From NCBI GenBank assembly GCA_905250115.1, contig CAJNOI010000169.1, positions 83,940 through 147,939 of the forward strand: DNA of 64,000 bases, given 5' to 3'. The notes below the pieces were generated by a model. The model was not told the DNA's origin and searched no databases. It saw only the letters and a list, made by a program, of their open reading frames with translations. Shown in pieces: positions 47,388 through 60,104 of this stretch (position 1 is its first letter; each line of letters opens with the position of its first letter). This DNA comes from Adineta steineri. Its lineage: Eukaryota; Rotifera; Eurotatoria; Adinetida; Adinetidae. Both the position numbers and the translations under genes were made by a program.

Positions 47388-47962
47388 GGTTTGAAATGAG
47401 ATTGTTGTCGAATTTCTCTTCGTTGTAAGGTCTTATTTTATGAGACTCAAACGATTTAATTTTCAATGATAATGATATTCTTTGCTGCTATAATCAGTAG
47501 AAATATGTTAAATCATTAGAAATATCAACACCAACACATATTGTTTAGTTACACCTGACGACGTAAGTTGGTTGATATTGAAATATTTAACCAATAGTGC
47601 CAACATATTAAAATGATTTGTTATTGAAGAAGAGTCAATTCAGATTTCCTATGTTTTCATGTATGGATTTAAACTTGAATAGAAGAATACGAATATATTT
47701 TTTTGATCTATATTACGGATAGTTTCTCGCAATTTCCAATGACGAAAACCGACAGTCGATGAAACGATGGATGATTGTTTTTTTTATTTTAATAAGTTGA
47801 TCTAGTTCGTTCTAGCCATTTTAAGAAAAAAAGATGAAATCTACTTTCTTTCTGATATATTTAAAAAAGCAATGCATGTTATGAAAAGATGAATATAAAC
47901 GTGTAAACTATTACAAAAGCTAAAAAAGAATGTCAATAATTCTTCATGAATGAGCAAAAATT

Positions 47963-50900
47963 CTAAACATCATTATTATTGTTTGTTCGAAAAGCCATAT
48001 TAATACGAACTTCGGGTGTTACTGATCGCTCTTGTTGTAACAATGGTTGTCCTGCTGTTGTATATTCTTTATTCAATTGCTGATTAGATCGATTATAAAT
48101 AGTATCACTTAGTCGCTTTTGACTGATTGAACTGGTTCCTAATAATAACATAAAATAAAGACGCATTAAATATCAGGGAACCAGAAACGTTTTTTTACTT
48201 GATGTGTCTCTGATGAGTGGAGGCTCTGATTCACCCATTTTCGCATTTGCCATTGCCATCACCATCCAATTTATTGATGTTGTTATCTATTTCCACATTT
48301 TAGATAGATGATGTCAGAGAAGGCAAAATAGATTAAACTTACTTCTTTCATATCTGTCATCCATCGATCACAACGACTTTCCATTTGAACAAATCGTGTT
48401 TGAAGATCAGTAATAGTAGATTTCATTGACTCCAATTTCTCGTTATTTTCTGTTTGTGAGTCTTCTAGATCCTTTTGAATATCACTTACGAGAGTCTTGA
48501 TACGCTTTAATTCATCAGCATTGTTTGATGAAGATTCAGACCTATGTATGTATATCATCAATACAATATCCTCACTTTTGCTAGTGTCAACTTACGTAAC
48601 ATCTGTAGTCGTTCCCTTGACAAGTGCAGTAGCTTGATCATCGAGCAACTGTCGAATGTAACCATTGGTTGAATAGCGTTCAAATTCCGACCATGCATAA
48701 TCAACATCATCATTAATTGGAATCATTTCTAAAACGAATACAACTAGGTAAACGCGTGCATTTTTAATTGAAAATATTATTTACTGAAACATTCAGATTG
48801 TTCTTCATAAGGTATTTTATTTGCACAACAATTTCTATGTAATTTTTTCCAACACCATCGACAACATTGCATAATTGAAATGAGAAATGTGAATGGAGGA
48901 AACAACGCTGGTCGGGCGTGATAAGTACGAATAATGTCACAACGATCGTAGGCCCAAACATAATGTGCTTGTGTTTGAATATCATTTATTGTAAAACTAA
49001 ATCAAGATTTGTATTACTTCTTTTTTTTCTCAATTATACATACCTGAATAAAGCAATCAGTAAGTTAATCAATAGTATATTAACAAAAAGCATATGAAAA
49101 GCGAATATGACTTGTGTCACTATAGTTGTACCAGAATCCGGCGTAGCTATGGAAAAAAAATGAACGAATATATTTTTTCAGATGATATTTCTATACCTTC
49201 CAACTGTGTACGTTCATTATCGATGCTACCATGAACAAAATAATAAACAGGATAGACTATATCACGAAAAATATTTCGACCTTTGAAATCAATCGTACCA
49301 TAAGCTGTCATGGATCTTGATGAAACTCCATAGCCGAAAATAAATATAACAATGACGATAATGAATAAAATAAGATCATTAGTCTATAACGACGATAAAA
49401 CGGTACAAAATCATAATAATACAATCAACCTACCATTTTTCGAATCATCACAATTTTAGGACCAAGATCAGACGCAATACCGATGAATAAAACCGAACGA
49501 ATAAACGATAATTCTAAATCTAAAGCCATCACTATTCTAGAAAAAAAAGATACTTGGAATATTAAATTAATCATAAATTGTACCGTGCAAATAGAAAACT
49601 CTGGGTATCTTTTTGTGTAAAACGAAGAGCGAGTCCAATATAAAATAGAAGATATGCTGGCAGAACCAGAAATAAATTCGATATTCGATTATTCAAATCA
49701 AAATATGATCGAATCTTGCCAATTAACGACCGATTATCTTGAGACAATAACTATTCAATCAAAGATGTAGAACTGTAGTCAAAGAACAAAACACAAACCT
49801 GTCGAATTTCTTCAAAGAGCATGGTAGTTACGGTAATGATGGTTAATATTTCAGTCCAATGAATATTCGGATTGTCTTTTGACAATGGAAAGAATGCAAA
49901 AAGCATATAATAACTGAAGAAAAGTAGAAAGAGAACATAACCAAACTAAAATGAAACATATGAGAAAAAATTCTATTAAACATAATTGAACTTACACAAG
50001 TATAACAATATTTAACAATGGGTCGATTGTGAAAATGGAAAAAATGCTGAAATATCGTTCCATGAGCATCATAATCATCAGTGTAATCGATACCATTTTT
50101 TTTTAATCTAAATTTTTTTAAATAGTTATCCTGTGTTTGTTTCATTGAATACGTACTGTCGTTTTGGAGGTTCCTGTCCGATGATCTATCAATAAATAGA
50201 CATAATATTCATCTTGCAGATATTATTAACTTACATGATTTTTCGGCTTCCCACTAGTACAATTAGAAAAGTGCTTCAAATAAATCGATATAAAAAACTG
50301 AGAAATTCCAAATGTAAGTATATTAACAACAAGACGTTTTCGTTCTTGAACAGGATCAACTCTATCATACCATATATTCGTTAACAAAGCTTGACAAGCA
50401 TCTTCATGTAAAAATCTTTTGTTATCTGCAGCAGTGGCCATTTGAAGACATGTAACACCTCCATAAATATTCGTACATCGCATAATCAATTCACATGCTT
50501 TATGTTTATCATTAAAATAAGCACATCGTACGAATTCGATAGCATGAGTTTCAAAATCGTTCGCTTTAGCAAATAATGTATCTTTTGCAACTTGATCCGG
50601 TGCATAAGCTGCTAATGATTTGAGAATCTTAGAAGCAATCAATGCCGAACAAATACGAGTTTTCAATTGGCTCAAAAAGATTTTAGCCATATCAAGTCGA
50701 TAAGTTAATATACACCAAAGAAAGAGATCACGATATATATGTTCAGCATCTCCTTCAGTTTCCAATGACAATAATTCAATATCTGATTGAGTTTCATACA
50801 GTGGAAGCATGAAATCACCTACAAGTTTTTGTAAAACAATTACTAAATGTTTTTCTTCTGTGAAAGTGAGCTTCGAACTGATCTGATCCAGTAAATACAA

Positions 50901-53091
50901 TGGATCATTCTGTATACAAAAAAGAAAAAGATTAATCATGGAGTACAGAAAATAGATTAGTCTTACATTTTTACGCTTTGTATCCGAGTATAATTCTTGC
51001 AAATAATGGTATTTATGAGACCAATGAGAGGCAACTTTTGGCAATGGAGTATCAGTAGGACGAAATAAAACGGTAAAATCGATGTCGAGTTTCATAAAAT
51101 TCATAACGAACATTAACATATTTTTACTAAGTGCATCAATCAAGAGCAATCGATTTTGTTTAATCTAGAATAAAAAAAACTGTATGAATAGAAGTCAAAG
51201 TAACATTCTACTTTATTGGTATCATTCCAAATCTTTGTAGTAGTCGCTGGTTGATGTTCAGTTGTATCACCAATACTCCATCGAAGTGCCAAATGTAATT
51301 GTTCATCGATAGTTTTATGATATTTTTTCTTCGTCTGTGAAAGATTATCTCTTGCTAATTAAGATAAAAAGAAGTTATTATTTTATTTTGAATTTCGTAA
51401 ATTTACCTTGAACAAATGCACAGTAAATTGTTTCCTTGAGAGATTTTGATGAATCGATATTAAAAATATGAATATTATCTCGAAAAGGAGCATTCAAACA
51501 ACTCGCCATTTGATATAAATATTTTCCAAGAGCTTTTTCTTCTTCCAAACTTAATAGTTCACCCACAGGTAATCTTTTACCTTGAGTTTCATAATTTTGT
51601 TGTCGCACAATATGATAAAGTTTTCGTACATCATTAACAAAATCGAGACGAAATTTACCAAGTGATCGCAACATTTCTTTTAATCTGTGTATGTATATAT
51701 ATAGGAATATTTGATTTTTCTTTATGAACTTACGTTTTCTTATTTGATGAACCTGAAATTTCATCATATTCTAGAAATATTTCATTAATTGTTGCTATAC
51801 CCAAATCATCTTCAGAATCATTAAAAGTTTCATCTTGATCATCACTTTTTGATGATTTATATGAACCTTCGGTTAACTTCAAGTATTTATATAATGTATC
51901 AGCCAATGGTCCACATCCCTATCGAATTCAATAGTGAAGTTTGTTTTGAATATGTATGACTTACGTTAACAACTACAACTGGAACTAATCTTTTCAAATC
52001 AGTGTATATCGACGAAAGTGAATGAGGAGTACCGCCGATGAGAACAGTAATCAGCGGTATTCTTCGTCTTGCTCCACGTGATATTTGCTGAGCGAAATTT
52101 GAGGCGAATTCTCCTGTATCTAATGAATCACATGTACCATCATCGAAAAATATATATTCTGTATGGTTTAATTCTAGCTTGTATCGTCCATGACCTCTCT
52201 GTATTGTTAACGGTGTGTTATGATTTCTAAGAATAACAATATTAAATTAAAAAAAAATTAGTTCATCAAACCTCTGCTCAAGTTTGTGACGATTATGAAT
52301 ATTGCCCCATTTACCAACAGCAATTGCACTGAAGTTTATGTGAGAATTATTCATTCGACAATTGTACATTACTTCACCAACTAATTCTGAAATACTCTCT
52401 TCTTTGTACCCATTTGTAATAATCCATGCATCTAGATAAACGTATTGTTCTATGAATTTATGAATACCTTTTTTTACTTACCAGATGCAACAGCAGCATC
52501 AGAAATACTTTGTAAAAGTTCTTTCTCTATTTTGATATTTGGCGTTGTATCTATATCACCTATCATTCGCATAATAAGACCAGGATTAGCCATATGCCAT
52601 ACACCCAACAATACGAAACAAAGTTGTTCAAGGTCTGTTTCAACATCACATCGCAAATACTGTATTAAAAAGAAGAAGAAGAAAAAAGAACGAAATCATT
52701 TTCTTTTATTAGAGAACAATATAACGTACAGGACTAGTTGATTGAGGTAATATTCCATAACAATTAGTAACTTCTTGCTTTGTGTGCATTTTACAATTCC
52801 ATACTTTATTTGCATGTGGGACGTCACTTTTCGGATGAATATAATTGCAAACGCAACATTCTTTATCTGTTCTAATTTATTGAATAATATTTCATTATTA
52901 AAATTTACATATAATTACGTGTACTTACTCTTTTGGAATGAATGTTGTACAAGATCGCTTTTGAAATTTCAACCGATCGATAGCATCTATCCAAGGTATT
53001 GGCTAATAAGAAATAGAAAATGAGAAAAATAATAAAACTATAGGACACATACATTATTCAATATCATATCAGTTTGAATTAATGAATTCAT
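47963..53091 (-). CDS. TRPM-type cation channel, complete copy (copy B), many exons
   Basis: Start ATG 53091 (MNSLIQTDMILNN, exon 53053-53091), then exon 52929-53002 (PIPWIDAIDRLKFQKRSCTT), then many small exons. Landmarks in order: TRPM N-terminal SLOG/LSDAT region (TNCYG, then DAWIITNGYKEESISELVGE, FFDDGT, IPLITVLIGGTP); the helical melastatin-homology region (50226-51149, e.g. RDLFLWCILTYRLDMAKIF, ALLTNIWYDRVDP); membrane helices (49150-50150); pore segment FRDIVYPVYYFVHGS; the post-S6 exon VWAYDRCDIIRTYHARPALF (the TRPM W-x-F/Y-R-Y..I..YH.RP motif); a coiled coil (DELKRIKTLVSDIQKDLEDS); and last exon 47963-48138. No C-terminal NUDT9-H or kinase domain is seen. Plasma-membrane Ca2+/cation channel by homology. 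Confidence 0.85.
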
Positions 53092-53134
53092 GATTTAATA
53101 TTAAGTATCTATCTCTTACAATTTTAGAAAAAAA

Positions 53135-53317
53135 ATGGATGCAGATGAAACTTTGAAACGTACGAAATGCCTGGCGGCAACAGCAGGAAGAAAGAAATTT
53201 TTTTCCTTTCTGCTCTTCAACGTCCTTCAAACGACCACACTATCAATAGCAAAACGTGGGTTTACGTTCTGTCAACCATATCTTTTTTATATGAAAGGTA
53301 AGCGCATATTTGAATAA
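53135..53317 (+). CDS. 60-codon frame between the divergent TRPM and ARM-TIR genes, copy B (doubtful)
   Basis: Counterpart of 15628-15810: same length and no indels, but 19 of 60 residues differ. It starts 44 bp from the TRPM start codon on the opposite strand. The change pattern is neutral, so this may be part of a bidirectional promoter or leader, not a gene. Confidence 0.25.
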   Translation: MDADETLKRTKCLAATAGRKKFFSFLLFNVLQTTTLSIAKRGFTFCQPYLFYMKGKRIFE

Positions 53318-53547
53318 GTAATTTTCTTCGTATGTCTTTTTTTTACTAATGGATATGGTACCGTTTCTTTCTTTCTTTCCTATATTTTTTTTCTTTCTCT
53401 TTCCATTAGTATGCTTTTATTAATGTTTCGTTTTATAAACGACAAATCTAGTTTTAATGATCGAAATATACTACGTATTTTACATTTATAGTCAGTGACG
53501 AAGAAACTTGGACGATTATATCGTATATAATCGAAATTTTGTTTTAA

Positions 53548-55799
53548 ATGGAAAAATTTGACTACGCGACATTAGAAACAACAAAACCTAATTATCTCAA
53601 TCTGCTTCAACAAATCAATAAACTTTCAAGTCTATCAACTAATTTGAATATCACTGAAATAGAGGCAATCTTCAACAATATGACTGAGAATATCGATCGA
53701 ATATTGGATCAAATGATTTTTCACAAAAGTTCAATGTTTCTTATTACAACATTAAATATAATTGTACGCATTTCTGCTGTCGATGGATCTAATTTGTTTA
53801 TATCACAACAACCTTTTCAGTCAATGTTTGAAAAATTGAATCATTTGATTGAGTCTATTCGTGATGAAAAAGATTATTCTCCAGTCATTGCCAGTGACAT
53901 TTTGGATGCAATACTTCTGAACCTTGTAAAAGATGATTTTATTGATATATGCTTTCGACAACTTCTTTCAAACGAGACAGTAACAACTGACGGTAATATA
54001 TTCTTTATAATTTGTACTATTGAGTTATATAACTACAGAATTAAATTTATGCTCGTTTATCAGTGCTGGGAGGTTTCTATTGATAGACGTTCGCTACTTA
54101 TATTTTGAATTATTTAGATTCTGTCGAAATTAATGAAGAATCTTCACGAGAAAAAAGCATCGAATTTTATAAGATCGTGGAACAATACCTAATTCATGCT
54201 TACAAATTTGCTGCCATAATGATTATTCAGTCAAGTAAAGAATTTAGAAACAGTTACAGTTCTCTTATGATCTCTTTCCAAGAATTTATCAATAATTGTC
54301 TAACAAAGGCAAACGAACACGTTTCTTCACGTGTATTACGTGTAACAAATTCCATTTTCACTCTAATATGTAATCTGACCGATAAACTTACAATAATTTC
54401 TATATTTATTGATACTGGTTATATTCAAAAAATTATCCAATGGATTCGTACGGATATATTTGCATCTCATATACATGTTATAGGTGAACCAATAGTTAAT
54501 ATTGTTTACAATTTGACGAGAGACAAGACAGCTTTAAAACAACTTCGTACAGAAAAAGCGTTCGATATTTTGATGGAGCGTAAGCAGTTAATCAACGATG
54601 AAAACGATAGCGAGTTGACACAAGCTTATGGTTGGGTATTAATCGCACTTGCCACTAGTGATGAACAATCAGAAGAAAACAAAAAACTGATTCTTGATAC
54701 TAGTGAAAATTTATACCAACTGTGCAAGAAAATTGAACAAGATGACTTAACATTTGATGGATGTCATTTATCGGAGTTTCTGGAATTATTAGATCGTGCT
54801 TTCGCAAACACATATGTAATCAAACATATTTTGGAGGATAAGATCAATGAAAAATCAACAGCAATACAATACTTTACAGAACTTTTTTTATCCCTTTACG
54901 GAGCTCTGCTAGATCCAGAACCAGATGAACTCGAGAAACGTGCTGTCAAATATTTACTTCGAATTCTGTTACAGATTTCTAGTTATCCAGAACATCTCAA
55001 ACAATTAATTGATAATCATCAGTTTTGTATAATCATAGAAAGTCTTGCTAATCGTCCAAAACGCGATGATGCTAAGCGTATTTGGTGTAATATTCAGCAA
55101 ATTATATCAACAAACGAACAGAAAAAAGAAATGTCATCGAAAATCTACATTAGCTATGATCGTACCGACGAAGAGTTTTGTAAAGAATTTGTAAAAGAGT
55201 TGCGTAAGAGAACAACAATACCAATTTGGATTGACTATGAAAATGTTGACCTGTCTGATGATATGTGGGAATATGTATCTCTAAATATTATATCGGCAAC
55301 AGTGGTTATTACTTTGGTATCAACAGCCTATGGTGAAAGTACTGATAAATTTCAAGAATTATCTTACATCATTTCTACTAATAAATCAAGAGATGAAAAG
55401 AAAGGCTTAATTGTAGTCACAACTGAACCTAATTTCAATTTCAACCGATCTTGGATGAAAGATCTTTTGCATGACAGGACTATGATTTCCTATGAAAATA
55501 ATATTGGTCATATGGCATGGAACGTATGTGAACAGATTGGTGTGTTGAAGAAACCGCGAATGAAATGCCTAAGTTGGCTATTCAAAAATGGACGAAGAAA
55601 AACAGCTCAATCTAATAATTTTTCAGCCAAAACTTTGAAATTGATTCCAGGAAATGATAAAGTCTCTTCTCGAAGGGAATCTTCACAAGTGGATGGCAGT
55701 ACCGATATTTTACTTGTATCAGAAACACATAGTTTACAGTCCATTGTTACTGGACTAATAACGCAAACTGGATCTATCAGTGGTTCAACCTGGGTATGA
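53548..55799 (+). pseudogene. ARM-like + TIR protein, copy B, broken by a 99-bp deletion
   Basis: Two open frames (53548-54108, and from about 54090 to 55799) correspond to exons 1 and 2 of copy A. Compared with copy A, 99 bp equivalent to 16542-16640 are missing at an ACGT direct repeat. This removes the intron body, its acceptor and about 33 bp of exon 2, so the frames no longer join. The TIR part is intact and nearly identical to copy A (FQELSYI catalytic-type Glu retained), and the ARM part differs in patches. A very short replacement intron (GTTCGC...TTTAG, 29 bp) would restore frame but is probably too small to splice. Confidence 0.75.
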
Positions 55800-55962
55800 A
55801 AACGTAAAATAACACTTCTAGAATTTAGATTAAAGTTAATTTATATTTCTAAAAAAATGACATCGAATATCTTTTTTTATTTTAACGAATTTTTACTAAT
55901 AAAAATATATAATCTATGATATTTTAGCTCTATGGATTTCATATACATTTTTGAAAATTATA

Positions 55963-56063
55963 ATCTTTAGGGTGTGGGTATGAGTGGGGTGGGTCAGGAT
56001 GAGTAAAGAGAATAACGATACCCATATCCACGCCCTCACATACACCCACACTCACGCTCAAGA
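55963..56063. repeat. Telomere-like palindrome
   Basis: TTAGGGTGTGGGTATGAG...GGGTGGGTCAGG arm and CACATACACCCACACTCACG arm. Counterpart of the 18514 palindrome in copy A. Confidence 0.8.
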
Positions 56064-56412
56064 AAAGAACATATCTATGTTCAAGCGCATATATGTGAAA
56101 TAACTAGTGTTGAGAACTGTACGGTTTCATTAAAAAGACTTTGATTATTTGACATTACAATTATTTATCTCAGACTCTGAGTCATTCTTTTTTAAACGAC
56201 AGAGACGATTACTGTTTTATAATTTATCATTCTTGTAGATGTATGTTATTATTTATTTCAGTTTTCTCCTTTCTTCTTTACTTCTGACTGGGTTTTATCT
56301 CGCTTTCTTTTTCACCTCTGACTGGGTTTTTTTCTCACTTTCACGATCATAGATGAATACTATATAACAGCGTACGCTTACTCAGTTTTAAATCAACCAC
56401 ACCATTATCTGC

Positions 56413-57276
56413 ATGAGAATGGGTATGAATGCTGGTATCAAGGTTATGCGTCGTATTACTGACGAACAACGTTGGCTAGAATTTCTTCGAGCAGTCGTTG
56501 AATATTCCAAAGATGATCCTCGAGTATGTATGGATGTGAAAATAAATTTCGATGCACACATAAAACCTGTGTCCGATATATCACTGCGACTTTTTCATTT
56601 GACTGAAGCGTTCAATTTTGTACCAGGTGATTGGTATAAATTAGGTTTCTGGAATACTAAATTTCAAAGTCGACAAAATCAAGTATTCGAAATGATAGGC
56701 ATCACTAATAAAACTGAACTAGAAGAGTTTTTAGAGTTTGAATTTGAAAGACAAAATCAACTACATAAAATAACGAGTAATAACGAGGATACCAAAAGGT
56801 TTAATTCGTCGCACAATAAACTCGAAAGACAATATGAACTTCACGAAACGATGCGCAACAAGTTGGAAGTCGAATTAAGAGAAGCAACAGTTGCTAAGCT
56901 GCAAACTGAAGTTATCCGGTTGAACTATACAGATGTGGATATAGAACAACTCGTGTCTAATTCATATTTAGTTCCAGCACAAGCCATTGTATTCCATGTG
57001 GGAGAGAGATCCGAACTACCAATGTATGCACATCATTTCAAAGCTATGGAATCGAAAGTGACCTGGAGAGGTTTCATGGTTAACGTTGTCTTACAAGGTG
57101 TCAGCAAATTGCTTCAACAGTTCTTTCCCGGCCATACAAAATATTGGAGTGAATCTGAGGACTATGAAGATTCAGTTTATAATGATCGGGTATCCGATGA
57201 ATCACACGATGAAACAGATCATTTTTATTACAATCTTATCAAATCTATCAATGAGAAAGATAATACTACTACTTGA
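56413..57276 (+). CDS. Unrecognised 287-residue protein
   Basis: Single frame from ATG 56413, about 50 bp after a TATATAA motif (near 56360). Visible features: a compact N-terminal part (DEQRWLEFLRAVVEYSKDDP), a motif GDWYKLGFWNTKFQ, a coiled-coil stretch at about residues 110-165 (ELEEFLEFEFERQNQLHKI; KLERQYELHETMRNKLEVEL), then FMVNVVLQGVSKLLQQFFP and an acidic C-terminus (SESEDYEDSVYNDR). No signal peptide or membrane helix. Codon use matches the neighbours. I do not recognise a family. Confidence 0.6.
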   Translation: MRMGMNAGIKVMRRITDEQRWLEFLRAVVEYSKDDPRVCMDVKINFDAHIKPVSDISLRLFHLTEAFNFVPGDWYKLGFWNTKFQSRQNQVFEMIGITNKTELEEFLEFEFERQNQLHKITSNNEDTKRFNSSHNKLERQYELHETMRNKLEVELREATVAKLQTEVIRLNYTDVDIEQLVSNSYLVPAQAIVFHVGERSELPMYAHHFKAMESKVTWRGFMVNVVLQGVSKLLQQFFPGHTKYWSESEDYEDSVYNDRVSDESHDETDHFYYNLIKSINEKDNTTT

Positions 57277-57599
57277 CGAGAAAAAAACTATTGCTTTTGC
57301 TTTGATGTAAAGCTCTACAAAAATATAATATGAACTATAATTATCATGTTAATAAACAAGCACAAACTTATTTTCTTTCTTTTCATTTATTGCTCAGTAC
57401 TTAAAAGAAATACATTCGATGCCCAGCTGTTTTTTTTGTTTGACTTTCTACAGCAGTTGAAATTGCTGAGAGTTTCACAATTAAGTATCGTTTTTAGTCA
57501 GTTGTTTCAGATGAAGAGATACATCGAATGTTACGAGATGTTACGGTCTATTTTTTTCGATATCAATACAATGTGTTTATATTTTGTCTGATATGTTAT

Positions 57600-57697
57600 T
57601 AGTGAGGGTTTGAGTGTGAGTGTAGGTGTGGGTGAGAGTAAGTGTGAGCGTGAGCACGGATGAACAGACGCCACACACACCCACACCCCCAAGATGG
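57600..57697. repeat. Telomere-like palindrome
   Basis: GTGAGGGTTTGAGTGTGAG and GTAGGTGTGGGTGAGAG arm; CACACACCCACACCCCCAAG arm. Confidence 0.8.
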
Positions 57698-58053
57698 TGT
57701 CGCCGATTGGCGCTTCGTCGAAAGTGTAATCCTAGAAATGATAGACGGTCGAAGTGTATATCATCGAAATAATAGATTGTCGTATCTAATTTCGGTGGTC
57801 TGCATTTCGTCTATGTGATTTTCGGCGAAGAGGATATATACCGAATAGATGTATCTGATTCAATTTATTTTGTAACCAAAGACTCTATTTTGTTAATCTT
57901 TATAGTTTTCAATATTATTGATAAGAATAAAAGTAAATATTTTTGTGGCTGATGGCTTCTTTATTTTAATCTTTTGTTTTCGTTATCGGCATGTATTTAT
58001 AGTGCTCCAAATAAATATCATTCGTATTTCATTGATAAGAAATAATAATAAAT

Positions 58054-58971
58054 ATGTCTAGTATTAGTTTCTTGGCTATGATAGCCTGTGTGGCTTTCAT
58101 TTATGTACGATTTAGTTTTGGTGCTGAATGTTGGTCTTCGAGTGCTTGTATAGATGCTGTTGTATGTGCTGCTAAAGGTGGAATTCCACAAAAAAACCTT
58201 TGTAGTGGTGCTGCCAATATTCAATGTTGTTCATGGTAGGAATATTTTTTTACTATTGATCTTAAAGATAATGATATTGATTTTAGCGCCAATTGTATGA
58301 ATGCAACATTATGTACAAGTCGAGGTGGTATCCCAAGCACTGGTATTTGCCCTGGTTCATCAACTAATCAATGCTGTAATATGGCATCTACTTCAGTACC
58401 TATCGGTGATAAAACACCAGTTAAAAGAATGCTCACAGATTTAGCTGATATTCTTCGTAATGCTGGACTTGAGGTTGTTGAAGTCGATGGTTGGACAACA
58501 CGTGGTCATGGTCAAATGACTTCTGTTAAGAGTATTATTTGTCATCATACAGCAGGTGCTGCTAAAGGTGATTTTCCATCATTAAGTGTTGTCCGCGATG
58601 GTCGAACTGGTGCCAAACCTGTTTCTGGTCCACTTGCACAACTAGGATTAGGTCGTACTGGTAAATGGTATGTCATCGCAGCTGGCATTTCTTATCATGC
58701 TGGTGTTGTTACTGATAACTCAGTATTTGGAAATTCAAATTCTATTGGAATCGAAGCAGAAGCAACTGGTCTTCCATTAAAATATACTGGACATGACCAT
58801 TGGCCCGAAGTACAATATCAAAGTTATATACGTGGTGTTAAAGCTCTTCAAGCAGCTTATGGTGTTCCAACTGCACGTGTAGTAGGACACAAGGAGGTTG
58901 CAGCACCTCTTGGGCGTAAGCCAGATCCTAACTTCCCCATGGATGAATTTCGTACTGCTCTTGAAGAATAA
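58054..58971 (+). CDS. Secreted N-acetylmuramoyl-L-alanine amidase (Amidase_2/PGRP-like), bacterial type
   Basis: Exons 58054-58235 and 58287-58971 (51-bp GT-AG intron) give 288 residues. Residues 1-23 are a signal peptide ending FSFG. Two Cys repeats follow (C.....C...GGIP....C.G....QCC). The catalytic domain (about residues 125-288) carries the zinc-amidase landmarks ICHHTAG, ISYHAGV, IGIEAEATG and VVGHKEVAAPLGRKPDPNF. Amidase_2 enzymes cleave the lactyl-amide bond between MurNAc and the stem peptide of peptidoglycan. The sequence style is closest to actinobacterial or actinophage amidases, unlike animal PGRPs, so horizontal acquisition with intron gain and an added Cys-rich N-terminus is likely. 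Extracellular role in bacterial defence or digestion inferred. Confidence 0.88.
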
Positions 58972-58979
58972 TTTGAAGG

Positions 58980-59660
58980 AATATATTAATCTATTTTTTT
59001 CATTTATATTTGGGTATGGTGATCTATATAAAAAATATAATTAGAATTAAGTTGTCTTATATAATAACAAAATATAAAAATATAATCTATATTCTTTTAC
59101 TTGTTTAACTTCAAAACTAAGATCAATACAGATTCAGACTAGATATCTTTTTAAGGATTATTCGAATGATGGGATGGGCAAGATACGATCATTTTAATAT
59201 ATAGATGTCATTCTTTCAAGTAATTAACAATCATCGATCGATAAATACATATTAACATATATAGTATCCATGGAAACTATCCGTTTGAATGTTTTATTTC
59301 AGCTTGTATTGTATATCGAACAGTATTATCCATTTTAGTCGTTATTGAGAATTTGAAGTATTTGATTTATTTCACTTGTCATTTATTCTTAATCGATTTG
59401 GTATAAAAATATCGGTTAACACCTGCTTATTTTGTATATACATTGTTATCTCTATGCAAATATATTTGATCCTCAGTTTCATACCAATATCCAGAGAAAT
59501 GAAAAAGAAAAATGATTTTGTTCCATAAATAAACGTCTGTTGGTTTTTAATTTATAAAATCTTTTGCGAGAAAAACAAAAAGCAAAGATTAAAAATTAGT
59601 ATATATAAATAATAAAAGTAAGATACTCGTTACAAACATATGTTAACGACAATATATATA
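58980..59660. other. Intergenic, no gene recognised
   Basis: AT-rich, nothing supported. Confidence 0.35.
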
Positions 59661-59668
59661 TGTATATA

Positions 59669-59758
59669 TATCTTGAGGGTGGGTGTGGGTGCTGGTATGA
59701 GTGTGAGTTTCGCTAATAGATGAACAATACCCACACTCACACCTACACCCTCAAGATA
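59669..59758. repeat. Telomere-like palindrome, best-preserved copy
   Basis: ATCTTGAGGGTGGGTGTGGG arm and ACCTACACCCTCAAGAT arm. The terminal ATCTTGAGGGTG/CACCCTCAAGAT match is perfect. Confidence 0.88.
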
Positions 59759-60104
59759 GTTTGAAATGTTAAGCAGGCTAGAATTGTATTTTAACATTAG
59801 TTCGACATTTTGTGTAATTATTTTCAGTTTATAAATAATATTTTTAAAGATGAAAACTACATCAGATTTCGCCTTGGTCATGAGTATGGATGTACATGAT
59901 GAATAAATTTTCGTCTTCATTTTCCAACAGCTTAGAAACAATATTAACATAAATTCATCAAGTTTGTCTTTCATTATCCGATAGTCTATGCAAAAGACGG
60001 AAAATGTCGTTCTGTTTACTCGACATTTCTCGACTAATTGTCAAATCGAAGTGAATACTATACCAATAAATTAGAAAAGTTCTGAAATAATGAAGAAACA
60101 TTGA

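Larger units (their letters stand above)
51422..56063. repeat. Segmental duplication, copy B
   Basis: Partner of 13912-18692 in direct orientation. Here the TRPM gene continues past the point where copy A meets a gap, so the true left end of the duplication is unknown. Confidence 0.9.

Noticed and set aside
18514-59758. CRISPR array interpretation of the regularly recurring G/C-rich repeats
   Set aside because: Copies are kilobases apart, palindromic as wholes and without spacer structure; the genome is eukaryotic.
59630-59974. 114-codon minus-strand frame
   Set aside because: It runs through a telomere-like palindrome and has no coding character elsewhere.
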